The notes below the pieces were generated by a model. It saw only the letters and a program-made list of their open reading frames with translations. It searched no databases and was not told the origin of the DNA. Both the position numbers and the translations under genes were made by a program. Below are positions 41,374 to 52,737 of a DNA stretch of 64,000 bases, in pieces (position 1 is the stretch's first letter; each line of letters begins with the position of its first letter). Source of the stretch: Streptococcus infantis ATCC 700779 (GTDB lineage: Bacteria > Bacillota > Bacilli > Lactobacillales > Streptococcaceae); assembly GCF_000187465.1 (NCBI RefSeq), contig NZ_GL732439.1, forward strand, positions 1,543,938 to 1,607,937, given 5' to 3'.

Positions 41374-42470
41374 TGCTTGTAAGACTGAAAAGCATAGATT
41401 ATATGTATTGGGCCAGTTTGATTTTTATGGTTTTTCCCATCGTTCCTGTAGTGACTGGGGAGCTTCCTAGCTGGCATTTGTTGATTGATATTCTATTTGT
41501 CTTGGCTTACTTAGGTGTTTTAACCACCAAGAGTCAGCGTTTATCCTGGCTCTGTTGGGTTATCATGCTAGCCTATGTAGCTGGCTATACTGCCTTTGTT
41601 GGTGTAAATTATATCTGGTTCTTCTTTTTCCTTGCCAATCTCTTAATTTATCATTTCGGCGTACGTAGTTTTAATTCTTTACATGTCCGAACTTTTCTCC
41701 TTGCTCAAGTCCTTGTTGTGGGGCAACTTTTGATTTTTCAGGAAGTTGAAGTTGAGTTTCTAGTCTATCTACTTGGAATTCTTGCTTTTGTCGATTTAAT
41801 GACTTTTGGCTTGGTTCGGATTCGTATTGTGGAGGATTTGAAAGAAGCTCAGGCTAAGCAAAATGCCCAGATAAATCTATTGCTTGCTGAAAATGAACGT
41901 AGTCGTATCGGTCAGGATTTGCATGATAGTCTGGGACATACCTTTGCTATGCTGAGTGTCAAGACAGATTTAGCCTTGCAGTTATTTCAGATGCAGGCCT
42001 ATCCACAGGTGGAGAAGGAATTAAAAGAAATTCACCAGATCAGCAAAGATTCCATGAATGAGGTGCGTACCATCGTGGAAAATCTGAAATCAAGGACCCT
42101 AGCTTCAGAGCTTGAAACTGTCCAAAAGATGTTAGAAATTGCTGGAATTGAGGTTGAGGTTGACAATCAATTGGACAAGGCTAGCCTGACCCAGGATGTA
42201 GAGTCGACGACTGCCATGATTTTGTTAGAACTGGCGACCAATATCATCAAACATGCCAGGGCTGAAAAAGCCTATCTAAAACTGGAACGTACAGATCAGG
42301 AATTGGTCCTGACAGTCAGAGATGATGGGAAAGGTTTTGCAACTGTAAAAGGAAATGAACTCCATACAGTCCGTGACCGTGCAGCAACCTTCTTAGGTCA
42401 AGTAGAGCTGGTCAGTTTGAAAGATCCCACAGAGGTGCGCGTGCATCTGCCTTATAAGGAGAGAAAGTAG
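41373..42470 (+). CDS. Sensor histidine kinase (DesK/NarX-like, HisKA_3; TCS11-like)
   Basis: A 365-residue kinase. The N-terminal 150 residues form about five to six membrane helices with hardly any extracellular loops, an intramembrane-sensing type. The HisKA_3 dimerisation domain has RIGQDLHDSLGH with the phospho-acceptor His184; the ATPase domain has ELATNIIKHARAE (N box) and VRDDGKGF (G box). It overlaps the permease stop by one base and is followed directly by its regulator. The signal is unknown; linkage to an ABC transporter suggests envelope stress. Confidence 0.92.
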   Translation: MLVRLKSIDYMYWASLIFMVFPIVPVVTGELPSWHLLIDILFVLAYLGVLTTKSQRLSWLCWVIMLAYVAGYTAFVGVNYIWFFFFLANLLIYHFGVRSFNSLHVRTFLLAQVLVVGQLLIFQEVEVEFLVYLLGILAFVDLMTFGLVRIRIVEDLKEAQAKQNAQINLLLAENERSRIGQDLHDSLGHTFAMLSVKTDLALQLFQMQAYPQVEKELKEIHQISKDSMNEVRTIVENLKSRTLASELETVQKMLEIAGIEVEVDNQLDKASLTQDVESTTAMILLELATNIIKHARAEKAYLKLERTDQELVLTVRDDGKGFATVKGNELHTVRDRAATFLGQVELVSLKDPTEVRVHLPYKERK

Positions 42471-43070
42471 ATGAAAGTATTAGTCGCAGAAGATCAAAGT
42501 ATGCTTAGAGATGCCATGTGCCAGCTCTTAAGCTTTCAACCAGATGTGGAGACTGTCTTGCAGGCAAAAAATGGAGCTGTAGCTATTGAGGTTTTGGAGA
42601 AAGAAGCAGTAGATATTGCCATCCTTGACGTCGAAATGCCAGTCAAGACGGGACTAGAAGCACTTGAGTGGATCAAAGAAGAAGTGCCTGAAACCAAAGT
42701 GGTTATCGTTACGACCTTTAAACGCCCAGGTTATTTTGAACGAGCTGTCAAAGCAGGAGTCGACGCCTATGTCTTGAAAGAGCGAAGCATCGCCGAACTC
42801 ATGCAAACTCTACATACGGTGTTAGAGGGGCGCAAGGAATATTCTCCGGAGCTGATGGAAGTCATGATGACCCATCCCAATCCCTTGACCGAGCAAGAAG
42901 TTGCTGTTTTGCATGGAGTAGCCCAAGGCCTGTCCAACCAAGAAATTGCGGATAAGCTCTACCTCTCAAACGGCACCGTCCGTAATTACATGACCAATAT
43001 CCTCTCCAAACTAGGCGCCAGCAACCGAACCGAAGCGGCCAAAACCGCCGAAGAAGAAGGCTGGTTGTGA
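42471..43070 (+). CDS. NarL/LuxR-type response regulator (TCS11-like)
   Basis: A 199-residue regulator with a receiver domain (residues 1-120): acidic pocket Glu7/Asp8, phospho-acceptor Asp53 (ILDVEMP), Thr in VTTFKRPG and Lys in VLKERS. The C-terminal LuxR helix-turn-helix (~135-199) has [22 protein letters not shown] and [23 protein letters not shown], quoted in parts. The start directly follows the kinase stop. Probably controls its own operon through the TGACA-containing promoter region. Confidence 0.93.
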   Translation: MKVLVAEDQSMLRDAMCQLLSFQPDVETVLQAKNGAVAIEVLEKEAVDIAILDVEMPVKTGLEALEWIKEEVPETKVVIVTTFKRPGYFERAVKAGVDAYVLKERSIAELMQTLHTVLEGRKEYSPELMEVMMTHPNPLTEQEVAVLHGVAQGLSNQEIADKLYLSNGTVRNYMTNILSKLGASNRTEAAKTAEEEGWL

Positions 43071-43102
43071 GGGGAGAAAGAAAAAATTATCGGAGATAAC
43101 TT

Positions 43103-43495
43103 ATGTCAAAAAAAATAATAAATGTTGTTGCAGCAGCCATAGAACGAGATGGTAAAATATTTTGTGCACAAAGACCTGAAGGTAAAAGTTTGGGAGGTTT
43201 TTGGGAATTTCCGGGTGGGAAATTAGAAATAGGAGAATCTCCTGAACAAGCTTTAGTCCGTGAAATTAAAGAAGAACTAAATTCTGAAATTGAAATTATT
43301 TCTTATATCAATGATGCTTCATATGATTATGATTTTGGGACAGTTGTCATGAAGACCTATCATGCAAAGCTGATATCAGGGAATCTAGAGTTGCTTGAAC
43401 ACCAAAATTCAACTTGGTTAGCTCCCGATGAACTAGATACTCTCAACTGGGCTCCAGTTGACCGTCCAGCTGTAGAATTATTAACAAAAAAATAA
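43103..43495 (+). CDS. NUDIX hydrolase (MutT-like)
   Basis: A 130-residue NUDIX protein. The box reads GGKLEIGESPEQALVREI then KEELN, keeping the catalytic REIKEE while the last Gly is Asn. FWEFPGGK before it is typical of (deoxy)nucleoside triphosphate pyrophosphohydrolases. Start follows GGAGATAAC. It is convergent with the helicase gene 43508-46372, and both stop codons lie inside one palindromic terminator, suggesting the pair moved as one cassette. AT content is higher than in the TCS genes before it. Function may be nucleotide sanitation or linked to the helicase. Confidence 0.88.
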   Translation: MSKKIINVVAAAIERDGKIFCAQRPEGKSLGGFWEFPGGKLEIGESPEQALVREIKEELNSEIEIISYINDASYDYDFGTVVMKTYHAKLISGNLELLEHQNSTWLAPDELDTLNWAPVDRPAVELLTKK

Positions 43496-43517
43496 GAGAT
43501 TATTCTCTTATTTTTTT
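43486..43517. terminator. Palindromic bidirectional terminator containing both stop codons
   Basis: A 14-bp perfect stem (43486-43499 with 43504-43517), four-base loop, A run on one side and T run on the other. The NUDIX stop (43493-43495) is in the left arm and the helicase stop (43508-43510) in the right arm. Confidence 0.85.
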
Positions 43518-46372
43518 GTTAAATAATCATAAAGTGTGGAAGAAACCTCATTGGCTAATTCAAAATTCATTGTAACTACAGGAGTTTTTCCATCCTGCAT
43601 TCGAGTTTCAGTAGCACTATATTCCAAATAACTAACTGGCCCTAAATAATAGAAATCACTTCCCTCACCGTCTTCTTTTTTTACGAAGAGATGAAGAGCC
43701 AAACCCGTTTGATTAGATTGCATAATATCAGAAACTTCTTTAGACTTAAAGCTTCGATTGCTCCGAGAATACCAATGAAAGACTTTGTTGGATAAGAATC
43801 CATCTTGATACTGGGTTGTTTCTGTAATATCGTCATCTTTATGATAAGTTACAAAGATAGGACACGTTCCATGTTTGACCTTGTATCCATATACAGTAGA
43901 ACTCTCATCCTTGTCCCAGTTGAGAAGTCTCACAGCATCTTTCCGAGAGTATTTTTCACCTATGGTCAATGGTTCCTGTGGATATTTTTGAGAGCGCTCT
44001 AGACCAGTTTGAATGATGTCTAAGATAAATTTTTTGTATTCCTCTGTAAGAAATTGAGTGAAATCTGTTGCTAGTTGATAAGTGTCATCTTCAATGCTTA
44101 AGGCTGACAAACCATACTTTTCTTGATCTCTTTTAACGAAAAAGTTATAGTCTAAACAGTTTTCGATAGATTTAAATAACTGTTCGGAGGATCCTAATTG
44201 CTTCATTGTTAGGATTTGTTTAAATTCAGATCGGGAAATCTTTCCATTTTCTAGTAATATTTTTAAAAGATAGAGCTCTTCTTTTCGTTTACCATTGGAT
44301 AGTTCTTTGCAGAGGAAAGTCAGAAAACCATTTAATTCAGGAATTTTAATGAACTGATCATCTTTTTCAAAGGAAGCAATAACCTCTCCATAATGATTAA
44401 AAGTATCAAAGAAAACATAGGGATCTAGACTATCTAGTTTCCAAAAATCACTGAGATTTGGAGTACGTCCCAAGCGATTCTTCGTTTCCATATAGGCCTC
44501 TTTTAGGATAGCTCGATTGGAAAGATTTGTATTAGTAATAGACTTAAAGATTTGTTCTTTAGCAACCTCTTCAAAATTAATAGTTGTTAGACCATTTAAG
44601 ATATTAGGCTCTCTTAGCTCTCTTCGGTAATTATCTTTGTTCATTGATTTATCACCAAATAATGCGATTGGAATCAGATAGTTATTTTTATAATTGCCAA
44701 TAAAATCAATGATCGTGACGTATTCTTTACTGTCATGTTTTCGAAGGCCACGCCCTAGTTGTTGAACAAAAACAATACTAGATTGAGTATTTCTTAACAT
44801 GACTACTTGGTTGACAGAAGGAATATCAATCCCTTCATTAAAAATATCCACTGTTAAAATGTAGTCTAGTTCTCCTTTTTCAAGTTGAGAAACGACCTCA
44901 TTTCGTGTTTCAATATTGTCATCGCCTGTCAAAGCTCTACAAGTTTTTCCATGTTGATTCAATTTTAAAGATAGCTCATGTGCTTCCTGTTTAGAGGAAC
45001 AGAATATCAACCCTTTTACTTTTTCTCCGCTTACGCCATAAAAATCAATTTTTTGAAGAATATGTTTAACACGTTCGTTAGATGTTAAGTTTGATATATT
45101 TGTCTTTTCATCGATTAGATGTCCATTTATCTCAATATCCTTTACCCCAAAATAAATAAATGGGCAAAGCATGTCATTATCAAGAGCATCCTGTAGACGA
45201 ATTTCATAGGCGATATTATAATCAAATAGTTCATAAATATTTTGCCCGTCTGTTCTCTCAGGTGTTGCAGTCATTCCTAAAAAGAATTCTGGATTGAAAT
45301 GCGCCATCACTTTTTTGTATGAATCAGCTCCAGCTTTATGAACCTCATCGATTAAAATATAGTCAAAATAATTTTCTGTAAATAAATTCAAATGTGAATC
45401 ACGGGATAATGTTTGAATCGTCGCAAAAATATACTTCTTATTTGTCAAATCTGCTCCAGAATGATAAATCAAACCTTCTGATTCCGGGAACTGTAAAACT
45501 TTTTGAAAATCCTTTAAAGATTTTTGGAGAATTTGTTCCCTATGAACAATAAAGAGCATTCTTTTCGGTTCAAATTGTTGAACATCAAAAGCTGATAAAT
45601 ATGTTTTCCCTGTCCCTGTAGCACTGATAACTAAAGCTTTCTTTTTCCCTGAATCGCGAATAGCCTGTAGACCTTTCAATGCTTCTTTTTGCATCTTGTT
45701 AGGTTCAATGCTTGATACCTGGTATTCTGCTATCTCCTCTTCTCGAATCTGCTCCACTAGAATTGTTTTCTTACGCTTTCTAGCATAAGAATCAATCTTC
45801 TCTACCGTTAATATATCGGATTTTTTCCAAATTTTTTCGAATTCTTTTTTAGTAGCTTGAATTAACTCCCCATTGTGAGTTGAAGTCAATTTTATATTCC
45901 ACTCGTAATTGATCTTTAGTGCATTATGAGTTAAATTTGAGCTTCCTGAAATAAGAACTTGTTTCCCATCATGCTCAAAAAGATAAAACTTAGCATGCAT
46001 TTGAAGACTCTCAGGAGTGAGTCGAACTTCAACATTTCTCAACTTTAGTAATTCTTGCATAGCAACTGGATCACTAAAATCAAGATAAGGAGATATAAGA
46101 ATTTTACCTTTTATTCCTTTATCCATTAAATCGGATAATTGGGATTTAATCAGAGAAATCCCTGATTGGGTAATAAATGCTACAGAAATATAAAAGGCTT
46201 GGCATTTTGATAATTCTTCTTGAATATCCTTCAATACATAACGCTTAGACTCTGGGTCATTGATTAATATTTGAGGAGAGTATCCTCCTTCTTGAAATTT
46301 AACATTATCAATAAAACCAAACTTTAAAGATTTGATCAAGGTATCTTGAAATAATGTAACGCCTTCTGGCAT
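43508..46372 (-). CDS. PLD-nuclease-like / SF2 helicase / DUF3427 protein (putative defence gene)
   Basis: About 954 residues. An N-terminal phospholipase D-like domain has HAKFYLF...SGSSNLT (HxK and following Ser/Asn, ~125-150). The SF2 helicase core has Walker A ATGTGKTY (~245), DEVH (~340), MTATPERTDG and QQLGRGLR. The C-terminal region holds the DUF3427 domain, ending in a half with DFYYLGPVSY. Start at 46372 (MPEGVTL) is preferred: the ORF's first ATG (46408) lies in the promoter -10 box. Such PLD-helicase-DUF3427 proteins are frequent in defence islands; the antiviral role is inference. Confidence 0.85.
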   Translation of the reverse strand: MPEGVTLFQDTLIKSLKFGFIDNVKFQEGGYSPQILINDPESKRYVLKDIQEELSKCQAFYISVAFITQSGISLIKSQLSDLMDKGIKGKILISPYLDFSDPVAMQELLKLRNVEVRLTPESLQMHAKFYLFEHDGKQVLISGSSNLTHNALKINYEWNIKLTSTHNGELIQATKKEFEKIWKKSDILTVEKIDSYARKRKKTILVEQIREEEIAEYQVSSIEPNKMQKEALKGLQAIRDSGKKKALVISATGTGKTYLSAFDVQQFEPKRMLFIVHREQILQKSLKDFQKVLQFPESEGLIYHSGADLTNKKYIFATIQTLSRDSHLNLFTENYFDYILIDEVHKAGADSYKKVMAHFNPEFFLGMTATPERTDGQNIYELFDYNIAYEIRLQDALDNDMLCPFIYFGVKDIEINGHLIDEKTNISNLTSNERVKHILQKIDFYGVSGEKVKGLIFCSSKQEAHELSLKLNQHGKTCRALTGDDNIETRNEVVSQLEKGELDYILTVDIFNEGIDIPSVNQVVMLRNTQSSIVFVQQLGRGLRKHDSKEYVTIIDFIGNYKNNYLIPIALFGDKSMNKDNYRRELREPNILNGLTTINFEEVAKEQIFKSITNTNLSNRAILKEAYMETKNRLGRTPNLSDFWKLDSLDPYVFFDTFNHYGEVIASFEKDDQFIKIPELNGFLTFLCKELSNGKRKEELYLLKILLENGKISRSEFKQILTMKQLGSSEQLFKSIENCLDYNFFVKRDQEKYGLSALSIEDDTYQLATDFTQFLTEEYKKFILDIIQTGLERSQKYPQEPLTIGEKYSRKDAVRLLNWDKDESSTVYGYKVKHGTCPIFVTYHKDDDITETTQYQDGFLSNKVFHWYSRSNRSFKSKEVSDIMQSNQTGLALHLFVKKEDGEGSDFYYLGPVSYLEYSATETRMQDGKTPVVTMNFELANEVSSTLYDYLTKK

Positions 46373-46406
46373 AGAGCTTCTCTTTTCTATTCTTTTTAAC
46401 ACATTC

Positions 46407-46415
46407 ATTATACCA
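46407..46415 (-). promoter_or_regulatory. Extended -10 promoter of the PLD-helicase gene
   Basis: Minus strand TGGTATAAT directly after the T run of the valS terminator. It overlaps the most upstream in-frame ATG, which therefore is not used from this promoter. Confidence 0.65.
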
Positions 46416-46440
46416 AAAAAACACGGCAGAATGCCGTGTT
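46416..46440 (-). terminator. Terminator of the valS operon
   Basis: AACACGGCA (46420-46428) with TGCCGTGTT (46432-46440); on the minus strand it is followed by a run of T. Confidence 0.85.
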
Positions 46441-46447
46441 TCTATGT

Positions 46448-49099
46448 TTATTTAACCAACTTCTTCATCTCATCGATACGTGCTACGGTCGCATCGTACT
46501 TGGCTTGGTAGTCGGCTTGTTTGTCGCGTTCTTTTTGGACGACTTCTGGTTTGGCATTGGCTACGAAGCGTTCGTTAGAGAGCTTCTTACCGACCATATC
46601 CAGTTCTTTTTGCCATTTAGCCAGTTCCTTGTCGAGACGAGCCAATTCTTCTTCGACATTGAGGAGGTCAGCGAGTGGCAGGTAGATTTCTGCCCCTGTG
46701 ATAACGCTTGACATAGCGAGTTCAGGTGCAGGGATGGTTGAAGCGATTTCCAAGTGTTCTGGATTTGTGAAGCGTTTGATGTAGTTGACATTGCTGTTAA
46801 AGAAGGCTTCCAAGTCGCTATCGCTTGTCTTAACAAGAATGGTGATTGGCTTGCTTGGTGCTACGTTTACTTCTGCACGCGCATTACGAACAGCACGGAT
46901 CAAGTCTTTGAGGCTTTCCACACCAGTGTGGGCAGCAAGGTCTTCAAAGGCTGGGTTAACACTTGGGTATTCCGCTGTAACGATAGAGCCTTCTGAGATT
47001 TGTCCAAAGATTTCCTCTGTCACAAATGGCATGATTGGGTGAAGGAGACGAAGGATCTTATCCAAAGTATAAAGGAGAACAGAACGTGTGATGACTTTCT
47101 CTTCTTCGTTATCGCTATAAAGGACTTCCTTGGTCAACTCAACGTACCAGTCCGCAAACTCGTCCCAGATGAAGTTGTAGAGGATGTGTCCAGCCACACC
47201 AAACTCAAACTTATCAAAGTTTTCAGTGACTTTTCCGATAGTTTCATTGAGGTTGTGGAGAATCCAGCGGTCAGTGACATTTCCAGCTTCCTTGTTAACA
47301 ACTTTTTCCACATTAGCAGTTGCTTGCTCAAGGGTCAAGCCTTCATTGTTCATGAGGATGTAGCGAGAGATGTTCCAAATCTTGTTAATGAAGTTCCAAG
47401 AAGCATCCATTTTCTCGTAAGAGAAGCGCACGTCTTGACCTGGTGCAGAACCGTTTGAAAGGAACCAACGAAGGGCATCAGCACCGTATTTCTCAATAAC
47501 ATCCATTGGGTCAATCCCGTTACCGAGTGATTTAGACATCTTGCGTCCTTGCTCGTCACGAATGAGACCGTGGATCAGAACGTTTTGGAATGGTTGACGA
47601 CCAGTGAATTCCAAGGATTGGAAGATCATACGAGACACCCAGAAGAAGATGATGTCGTACCCTGTTACCAAGGTTGAAGTTGGGAAGTAACGTTTGAAGT
47701 CTTCTGAGTCGACATCAGGCCAGCCCATAGTTGAGAATGGCCAAAGGGCAGAACTGAACCAAGTATCCAAGACGTCTTCGTCCTGAGTCCATCCGTCACC
47801 TTCTGGAGCTTCTTCTCCGACGTACATTTCACCCTCAGCATTGTACCAAGCAGGGATTTGGTGTCCCCACCAGAGCTGACGAGAGATGACCCAGTCGTGG
47901 ACATTTTCCATCCATTGGAGGAAGGTATCGTTGAAACGAGGTGGGTAGAATTCTACCTTATCATCTGTGTCTTGGTTGGCAATGGCATTCTTAGCCAATT
48001 GGTCCATCTTGACGAACCATTGCGTTGACAAGCGTGGTTCAACCACTACACCTGTACGCTCTGAGTGACCAACACTGTGGACACGTTTTTCGATTTTAAC
48101 GAGGGCACCGATTTCTTCCAACTTAGCCACAACTGCCTTACGAGCTTCAAAGCGGTCCATGCCTGCAAATTCGAAGGCCAAGTCGTTCATAGTTCCGTCA
48201 TCGTTCATGACATTGACTTGTGGCAAGTTATGGCGTTGACCAACCAAGAAGTCATTTGGATCATGGGCAGGAGTGATTTTCACGACACCAGTACCAAACT
48301 CTGGATCTGCGTGCTCATCTCCAACGATTGGGATGAGTTTATTAGCGATTGGAAGGATGACGTTTTTACCAATCAAATCCTTGTAGCGTGGGTCTTCTGG
48401 GTTGACCGCAACGGCAACGTCCCCAAACATAGTCTCTGGACGAGTTGTCGCAACTTCAAGGGCGCGTGAGCCGTCTTCCAACATGTAGTTCATGTGGTAG
48501 AAGGCACCTTCCACGTCCTTGTGAATCACCTCGATATCAGAAAGGGCTGTACGAGCTGCTGGGTCCCAGTTGATGATAAATTCACCACGGTAAATCCAGC
48601 CTTTCTTGTAAAGGTCCACAAAGACCTTGCGAACGGCTTTTGACAAACCTTCATCAAGCGTGAAACGCTCGCGAGAGTAGTCTACAGAGAGCCCCATCTT
48701 GCCCCATTGTTCTTTGATAGTAGTGGCATATTCGTCTTTCCATTCCCAGACTTTCTCAAGGAATTTTTCACGACCGAGGTCATAACGGCTGATGCCCTCA
48801 CCACGCAAGCGCTCCTCAACCTTAGCCTGAGTCGCAATCCCAGCGTGGTCCATCCCTGGAAGCCAAAGGGTATCAAAACCTTGCATCCGTTTTTGACGGA
48901 TGATGATATCTTGCAAAGTTGTATCCCAAGCGTGACCAAGGTGAAGTTTACCAGTTACGTTTGGTGGTGGAATCACGATTGAATAAGGCTTAGCCTTTTT
49001 ATCGCCTGAAGGCTTGAAAACATCTTCGTCAAGCCATTTTTGGTAACGACCAGCTTCAACCTCGGCTGGATTGTATTTAGGTGAAAGTTCTTTAGACAT
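46448..49099 (-). CDS. valS: Valyl-tRNA synthetase
   Basis: An 883-residue class I synthetase. HLGHAWD (HIGH motif, ~51-54) follows [13 protein letters not shown] appears in [15 protein letters not shown] (~520s). The central editing domain includes [19 protein letters not shown], and the C-terminal coiled coil ([22 protein letters not shown]) binds tRNA. Normal length. The start at 49099 is only 13 bp after the SF1 helicase stop, with AAGGACACAC-type upstream sequence, so there is no leader of its own. The T-box lies about 4.4 kb upstream, before three other genes. Confidence 0.97.
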   Translation of the reverse strand: MSKELSPKYNPAEVEAGRYQKWLDEDVFKPSGDKKAKPYSIVIPPPNVTGKLHLGHAWDTTLQDIIIRQKRMQGFDTLWLPGMDHAGIATQAKVEERLRGEGISRYDLGREKFLEKVWEWKDEYATTIKEQWGKMGLSVDYSRERFTLDEGLSKAVRKVFVDLYKKGWIYRGEFIINWDPAARTALSDIEVIHKDVEGAFYHMNYMLEDGSRALEVATTRPETMFGDVAVAVNPEDPRYKDLIGKNVILPIANKLIPIVGDEHADPEFGTGVVKITPAHDPNDFLVGQRHNLPQVNVMNDDGTMNDLAFEFAGMDRFEARKAVVAKLEEIGALVKIEKRVHSVGHSERTGVVVEPRLSTQWFVKMDQLAKNAIANQDTDDKVEFYPPRFNDTFLQWMENVHDWVISRQLWWGHQIPAWYNAEGEMYVGEEAPEGDGWTQDEDVLDTWFSSALWPFSTMGWPDVDSEDFKRYFPTSTLVTGYDIIFFWVSRMIFQSLEFTGRQPFQNVLIHGLIRDEQGRKMSKSLGNGIDPMDVIEKYGADALRWFLSNGSAPGQDVRFSYEKMDASWNFINKIWNISRYILMNNEGLTLEQATANVEKVVNKEAGNVTDRWILHNLNETIGKVTENFDKFEFGVAGHILYNFIWDEFADWYVELTKEVLYSDNEEEKVITRSVLLYTLDKILRLLHPIMPFVTEEIFGQISEGSIVTAEYPSVNPAFEDLAAHTGVESLKDLIRAVRNARAEVNVAPSKPITILVKTSDSDLEAFFNSNVNYIKRFTNPEHLEIASTIPAPELAMSSVITGAEIYLPLADLLNVEEELARLDKELAKWQKELDMVGKKLSNERFVANAKPEVVQKERDKQADYQAKYDATVARIDEMKKLVK

Positions 49100-49112
49100 G
49101 TGTGTGTCCTTT

Positions 49113-52100
49113 CTAGTTATTTTCTAAGCTACTTTGATAAGCATCTAAAATATTAATAGTATCTCTTATAATAGGACTATGTATAGCTTTGTAGAGGGAC
49201 TTATTCCCAATAATATAAAACTCTTCCTTAGCTCTAGTCACTGCAACGTTTAAGATATTTGGTTCAGAGACCGCCCAGCGAGCAGCTCCCTCACTCATAT
49301 TATCTGCTCCAAGAACAAAATACACAATCTTATTTTCTTTTCCTTGGAAAGTGTGTACAGTCCCTACATTTACAGGTTTTCCATTTTCTCTCTTTGTAAA
49401 ACCAATTTCATCCAGTTCTTTTGCTAGTTGATTTGATACATTTTTAAAAGGGGTTATTACATAAATATCATTAAATTCCTCATGTCGTTTCTTCAATTCT
49501 TCCTTCAAATAATCAGCTTGCTCAGAAACAAATTTATCCTTAGCAACCCCGATAACATCAAACCATGCGCCTACGCCTCGAGCTTCTTTCTTTCCTTGAA
49601 CCATTAAGTTGTCGTAAGAAATTTTATTAGAAATACTGAACATAGGATCACTAGAACGTCGATGAACCCAAAGAGGAAGTCCTATCCATGTTCCATCTTG
49701 TTTTTTAAAGCCATATCTACTAGCAGAATCTATCAATTCCTGCGTTGATGATAGAAGATATTTAGATACTATCTTATGGTGCTGTGCTAAGAATCCTAAA
49801 ATATTTTTATCTATAGTCTGTACTGGTTGTATTTGAGCAGGGTCTCCCACAGCCAAAACACGTTTACTTCTAAAAATCGCTCCCACACTAGCTTGAGGCA
49901 ATGCCTGACCTGCTTCATCAATAAATACATTACCGATACTATTTTCAGGTAAACACCAGAACATGGAATTGAAACTTGCAAAAGTTGTACTAATAACTGG
50001 AATAGTGAAATTAACCCAATCCCACGCAGCTTTATATAAATCACTAGCATTGTCTCTCATTGAATAGCGTTGGGGGTTATTCCAAATCCATAATGCTTTT
50101 TCAAAATGCTTTTTATTGTCATATAGAAATTGCTTCCTAACAGCCAGTGCTTTTATAAACAAACGACTTTGCTCTTCTCGATAGTCATCATCAAACCAAA
50201 AATTTGATACTTGGAGATCTTCATACGGGGCAGAAAAATCCAATTTTTTTACAGGAGAGGCAGCAAGTTCAGATTGTAATATTAAAATTATTTCCTGATG
50301 ACGAACTAATTTATCTTCTTGTTTAGATTTCCATTCATTATACAACTGTTGTCTATGACTCAGTTGAGCTAATTCATTTTCATACTTTTTAATCTCTTTT
50401 TGCAAAACGTGGCAATATCGACTTTCATCATGTACCTTCTTCATTTCCGCTTTTAGATTTTCATTCGCTTGATTCAAGCTCATAAAATAAGTATCTAATT
50501 TCGATGGTGTAAAAAGTCTCTTTAACCATAGAAAGCGTGGAGTTTGTAATTTTATCAACTCAACATCTTGCGCTGCTATCTGTTTGTTAACATTTAATAT
50601 AGAAATAATATGCTCATGTTCAGACAACTCCGTCTCTTTTTCCTTTTTACTATTTTCTAATTGAGTCTGTTTATCCCGTATTTTAGATAGTTCTATACAT
50701 CTCTTAGCATTATCCTGCTGAAATTCAAATTCAAGTTGCTGGTACACATTTTTCAGTTCACCATGCAATCGAATCTTATCCGCTATTTCTTGCATCTTTT
50801 TTCTTTTATCATTTAACTTCTGATATTGAATTTTGAACTCTTCATATAATGAGGGATTCGATTGAAATTTATCTGAATTCAACTCTTGTTCTATTGCTTC
50901 TACAACTTTTTGTAGGCGGTCTCTATTCTGTTTTTTTCCACCTTCTATCGAAAATAATCCCCAATATTTTGTATTGTTAGAAACATCCTCATCTGCTAGT
51001 AGTAAATCATTACTGATTTCAGCAAAATAATTAATTTTCTCCAACTCATCTAACCAATTTGAATTCTGATAGATTTCTTTTCTTTGGGGTAATTCATTAA
51101 CAATATTTTTAACAGCACCATTATTAGAACTCGCAACAACAATTCCTTTATCTGCAATCTCCTTTGGCAATTTCGCAATAAGATAAGGATTGTCATGATA
51201 AACTAGATTCCCTTTTAGTTTAGGAGTCGGTAGTTCACTAATAATTCTCGCCTGTTCCGTTACCAAGTCTGCAAAAATATCTTTTAAAAGTGTCGTTTTA
51301 CCAGTCCCTGGAGGACCATTGACACTTCTCATATCCTCGCCTGCATTTGAAGCTAGATTTACAGCTACTTGTTGCATCATGGAAAGAGCAAATTTAGGGT
51401 TACTAGGAAATCTTCCTAATGGATAATTTTTCGGCTCAAGAATAGTTTCTAAATCATTTGGATTAAAATTGGAAGATTCTTTATTACTATCCAAATTGAT
51501 CCTTTCAGAGGCAGATCCTGATAAGTACCGATTAAGATTTTCATTATTAATTAATTTTGCTAATTTCAAATCCTTTAGAAAGAATGAATGTAAGTTTATT
51601 TCGTCATCAAAATTTTTAACAAAAAGATATCTACAATCACTTGGTGAAATTTTATACTTATTCAGAAGTTCATTTAAAACTGCGTTGAACTCTCCATCAA
51701 GAAATGCCTGCCCCAACTGTTCTCGAAGTTCATTTTCTGTCTTCCAGAAATCATTCGGTAACCCTTCATCTTTACAAATTTGGCCACCCATGGTTAAAAA
51801 CAATTTATCTGGTAAGAAATTCAAATCATTATCAAAATAAAGAGCAAAAGTAAATTTATAAGAAGATCTTCCCAATTCTTCCTCAGTCGCCTTTAAATTG
51901 TATTTTCCTCTTAACAATTTAATTATTTTTTGAAAAGGGAAAATTCCACAATAAACAACAACCCCAGAATTAGATTTTAATTTTTGACGATTTAAAAACT
52001 CTTTTAATATCGATTGATAGTCATTCCCTTGAAAAATCTTATACTTAGAATCACTTTTTTCAATATCCCCTTCTGACAATTGTTCCACTGTAATCCAAGC

Positions 52101-52130
52101 GTCTAATATTTGAATCTGACTACTTCTCAT
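49113..52130 (-). CDS. Large SF1 (UPF1/DNA2-like) helicase, putative defence gene
   Basis: About 1005 residues. An N-terminal ~260-residue region is unrecognised. Walker [12 protein letters not shown] lies near 270; a long charged coiled-coil insertion (~400-640, [12 protein letters not shown] and similar) follows. Walker B is DEAGQALPQ (~737), then [22 protein letters not shown] (~920) and [10 protein letters not shown] (~960): an SF1B UPF1-like set. ATG 52130 is favoured over 52133 for ribosome-site spacing (GGAGAA). It lies between the GNAT and valS genes, same strand, and is more AT-rich than both. Function is unproven. Confidence 0.85.
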   Translation of the reverse strand: MRSSQIQILDAWITVEQLSEGDIEKSDSKYKIFQGNDYQSILKEFLNRQKLKSNSGVVVYCGIFPFQKIIKLLRGKYNLKATEEELGRSSYKFTFALYFDNDLNFLPDKLFLTMGGQICKDEGLPNDFWKTENELREQLGQAFLDGEFNAVLNELLNKYKISPSDCRYLFVKNFDDEINLHSFFLKDLKLAKLINNENLNRYLSGSASERINLDSNKESSNFNPNDLETILEPKNYPLGRFPSNPKFALSMMQQVAVNLASNAGEDMRSVNGPPGTGKTTLLKDIFADLVTEQARIISELPTPKLKGNLVYHDNPYLIAKLPKEIADKGIVVASSNNGAVKNIVNELPQRKEIYQNSNWLDELEKINYFAEISNDLLLADEDVSNNTKYWGLFSIEGGKKQNRDRLQKVVEAIEQELNSDKFQSNPSLYEEFKIQYQKLNDKRKKMQEIADKIRLHGELKNVYQQLEFEFQQDNAKRCIELSKIRDKQTQLENSKKEKETELSEHEHIISILNVNKQIAAQDVELIKLQTPRFLWLKRLFTPSKLDTYFMSLNQANENLKAEMKKVHDESRYCHVLQKEIKKYENELAQLSHRQQLYNEWKSKQEDKLVRHQEIILILQSELAASPVKKLDFSAPYEDLQVSNFWFDDDYREEQSRLFIKALAVRKQFLYDNKKHFEKALWIWNNPQRYSMRDNASDLYKAAWDWVNFTIPVISTTFASFNSMFWCLPENSIGNVFIDEAGQALPQASVGAIFRSKRVLAVGDPAQIQPVQTIDKNILGFLAQHHKIVSKYLLSSTQELIDSASRYGFKKQDGTWIGLPLWVHRRSSDPMFSISNKISYDNLMVQGKKEARGVGAWFDVIGVAKDKFVSEQADYLKEELKKRHEEFNDIYVITPFKNVSNQLAKELDEIGFTKRENGKPVNVGTVHTFQGKENKIVYFVLGADNMSEGAARWAVSEPNILNVAVTRAKEEFYIIGNKSLYKAIHSPIIRDTINILDAYQSSLENN

Positions 52131-52176
52131 CATTTCTCCTCTTAAGACTTATAGAAACAAGATATATCTTACTCAT

Positions 52177-52737
52177 TTAAAAAACTTCCCACTCACTCTT
52201 CAGCAAGCCGTATCTCAAATCATCACAGCGGTTGCCTTGGGCATCTTTGCGATCCCTTATGCGAGATTCAAGAGTAAAGCCAAGTTTCTCAGCGACTCGT
52301 TGACTTTGGACATTGTAGCCAAAGCAAGACAATTCTACCTTGTGAAGCCCCAATTCTTTAAAAGCCAGGTCAATCAAGGCACGTGTCGCTTCGGGCACAT
52401 AGCCTCGGCCCCAATAGTCGGGGTGCAAGGTATAGCCAATCTCCAGTACATCGTCTTCGTGGCGATGGTTGAAATCAACAGAGCCTATGATTTTATCAGT
52501 CCCTTTGACCACAATGCCGTAACCAGCTGGGAGATTGTCCTTTTGATTGCGCTCAGGAAGTATATGCTTCAGATAATAAATCTCATCTTCCAAGGTCTTG
52601 ACAGGTGGAAAACCTGCTGGGTAAGAAACTTCTGGGAGACTAGCGTAGGCATAAATATCCTCAGCATCCGCCACTGTACGGACTCGTAAGACTAGACGCT
52701 CCGTTTCGATTCGTTCAGGTAATGTTGCTCTTGTCAT
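52177..52737 (-). CDS. GNAT family N-acetyltransferase (RimJ/RimL-like)
   Basis: A 186-residue acetyltransferase of the RimJ/RimL type: ETERLVLRVRTVADAEDIYAY at the N-terminus, IGYTLHPDYWGRGYVPEATRALIDLAF (acetyl-CoA motif GRGYVPEA), and NVQSQRVAEKLGFTLE. The start at 52737 (MTRATLPER) follows GAGGAAAAAG; the longer ORF reaches into the flavin reductase gene. It overlaps that gene's end by 23 bp. Substrate not known. Second gene of the T-box operon. Confidence 0.88.
   Translation of the reverse strand: MTRATLPERIETERLVLRVRTVADAEDIYAYASLPEVSYPAGFPPVKTLEDEIYYLKHILPERNQKDNLPAGYGIVVKGTDKIIGSVDFNHRHEDDVLEIGYTLHPDYWGRGYVPEATRALIDLAFKELGLHKVELSCFGYNVQSQRVAEKLGFTLESRIRDRKDAQGNRCDDLRYGLLKSEWEVF

Noticed and set aside
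43100-52136. Prophage or integrative element
   Set aside because: No integrase, transposase, capsid or replication genes and no att-like repeats; only isolated accessory genes around valS.
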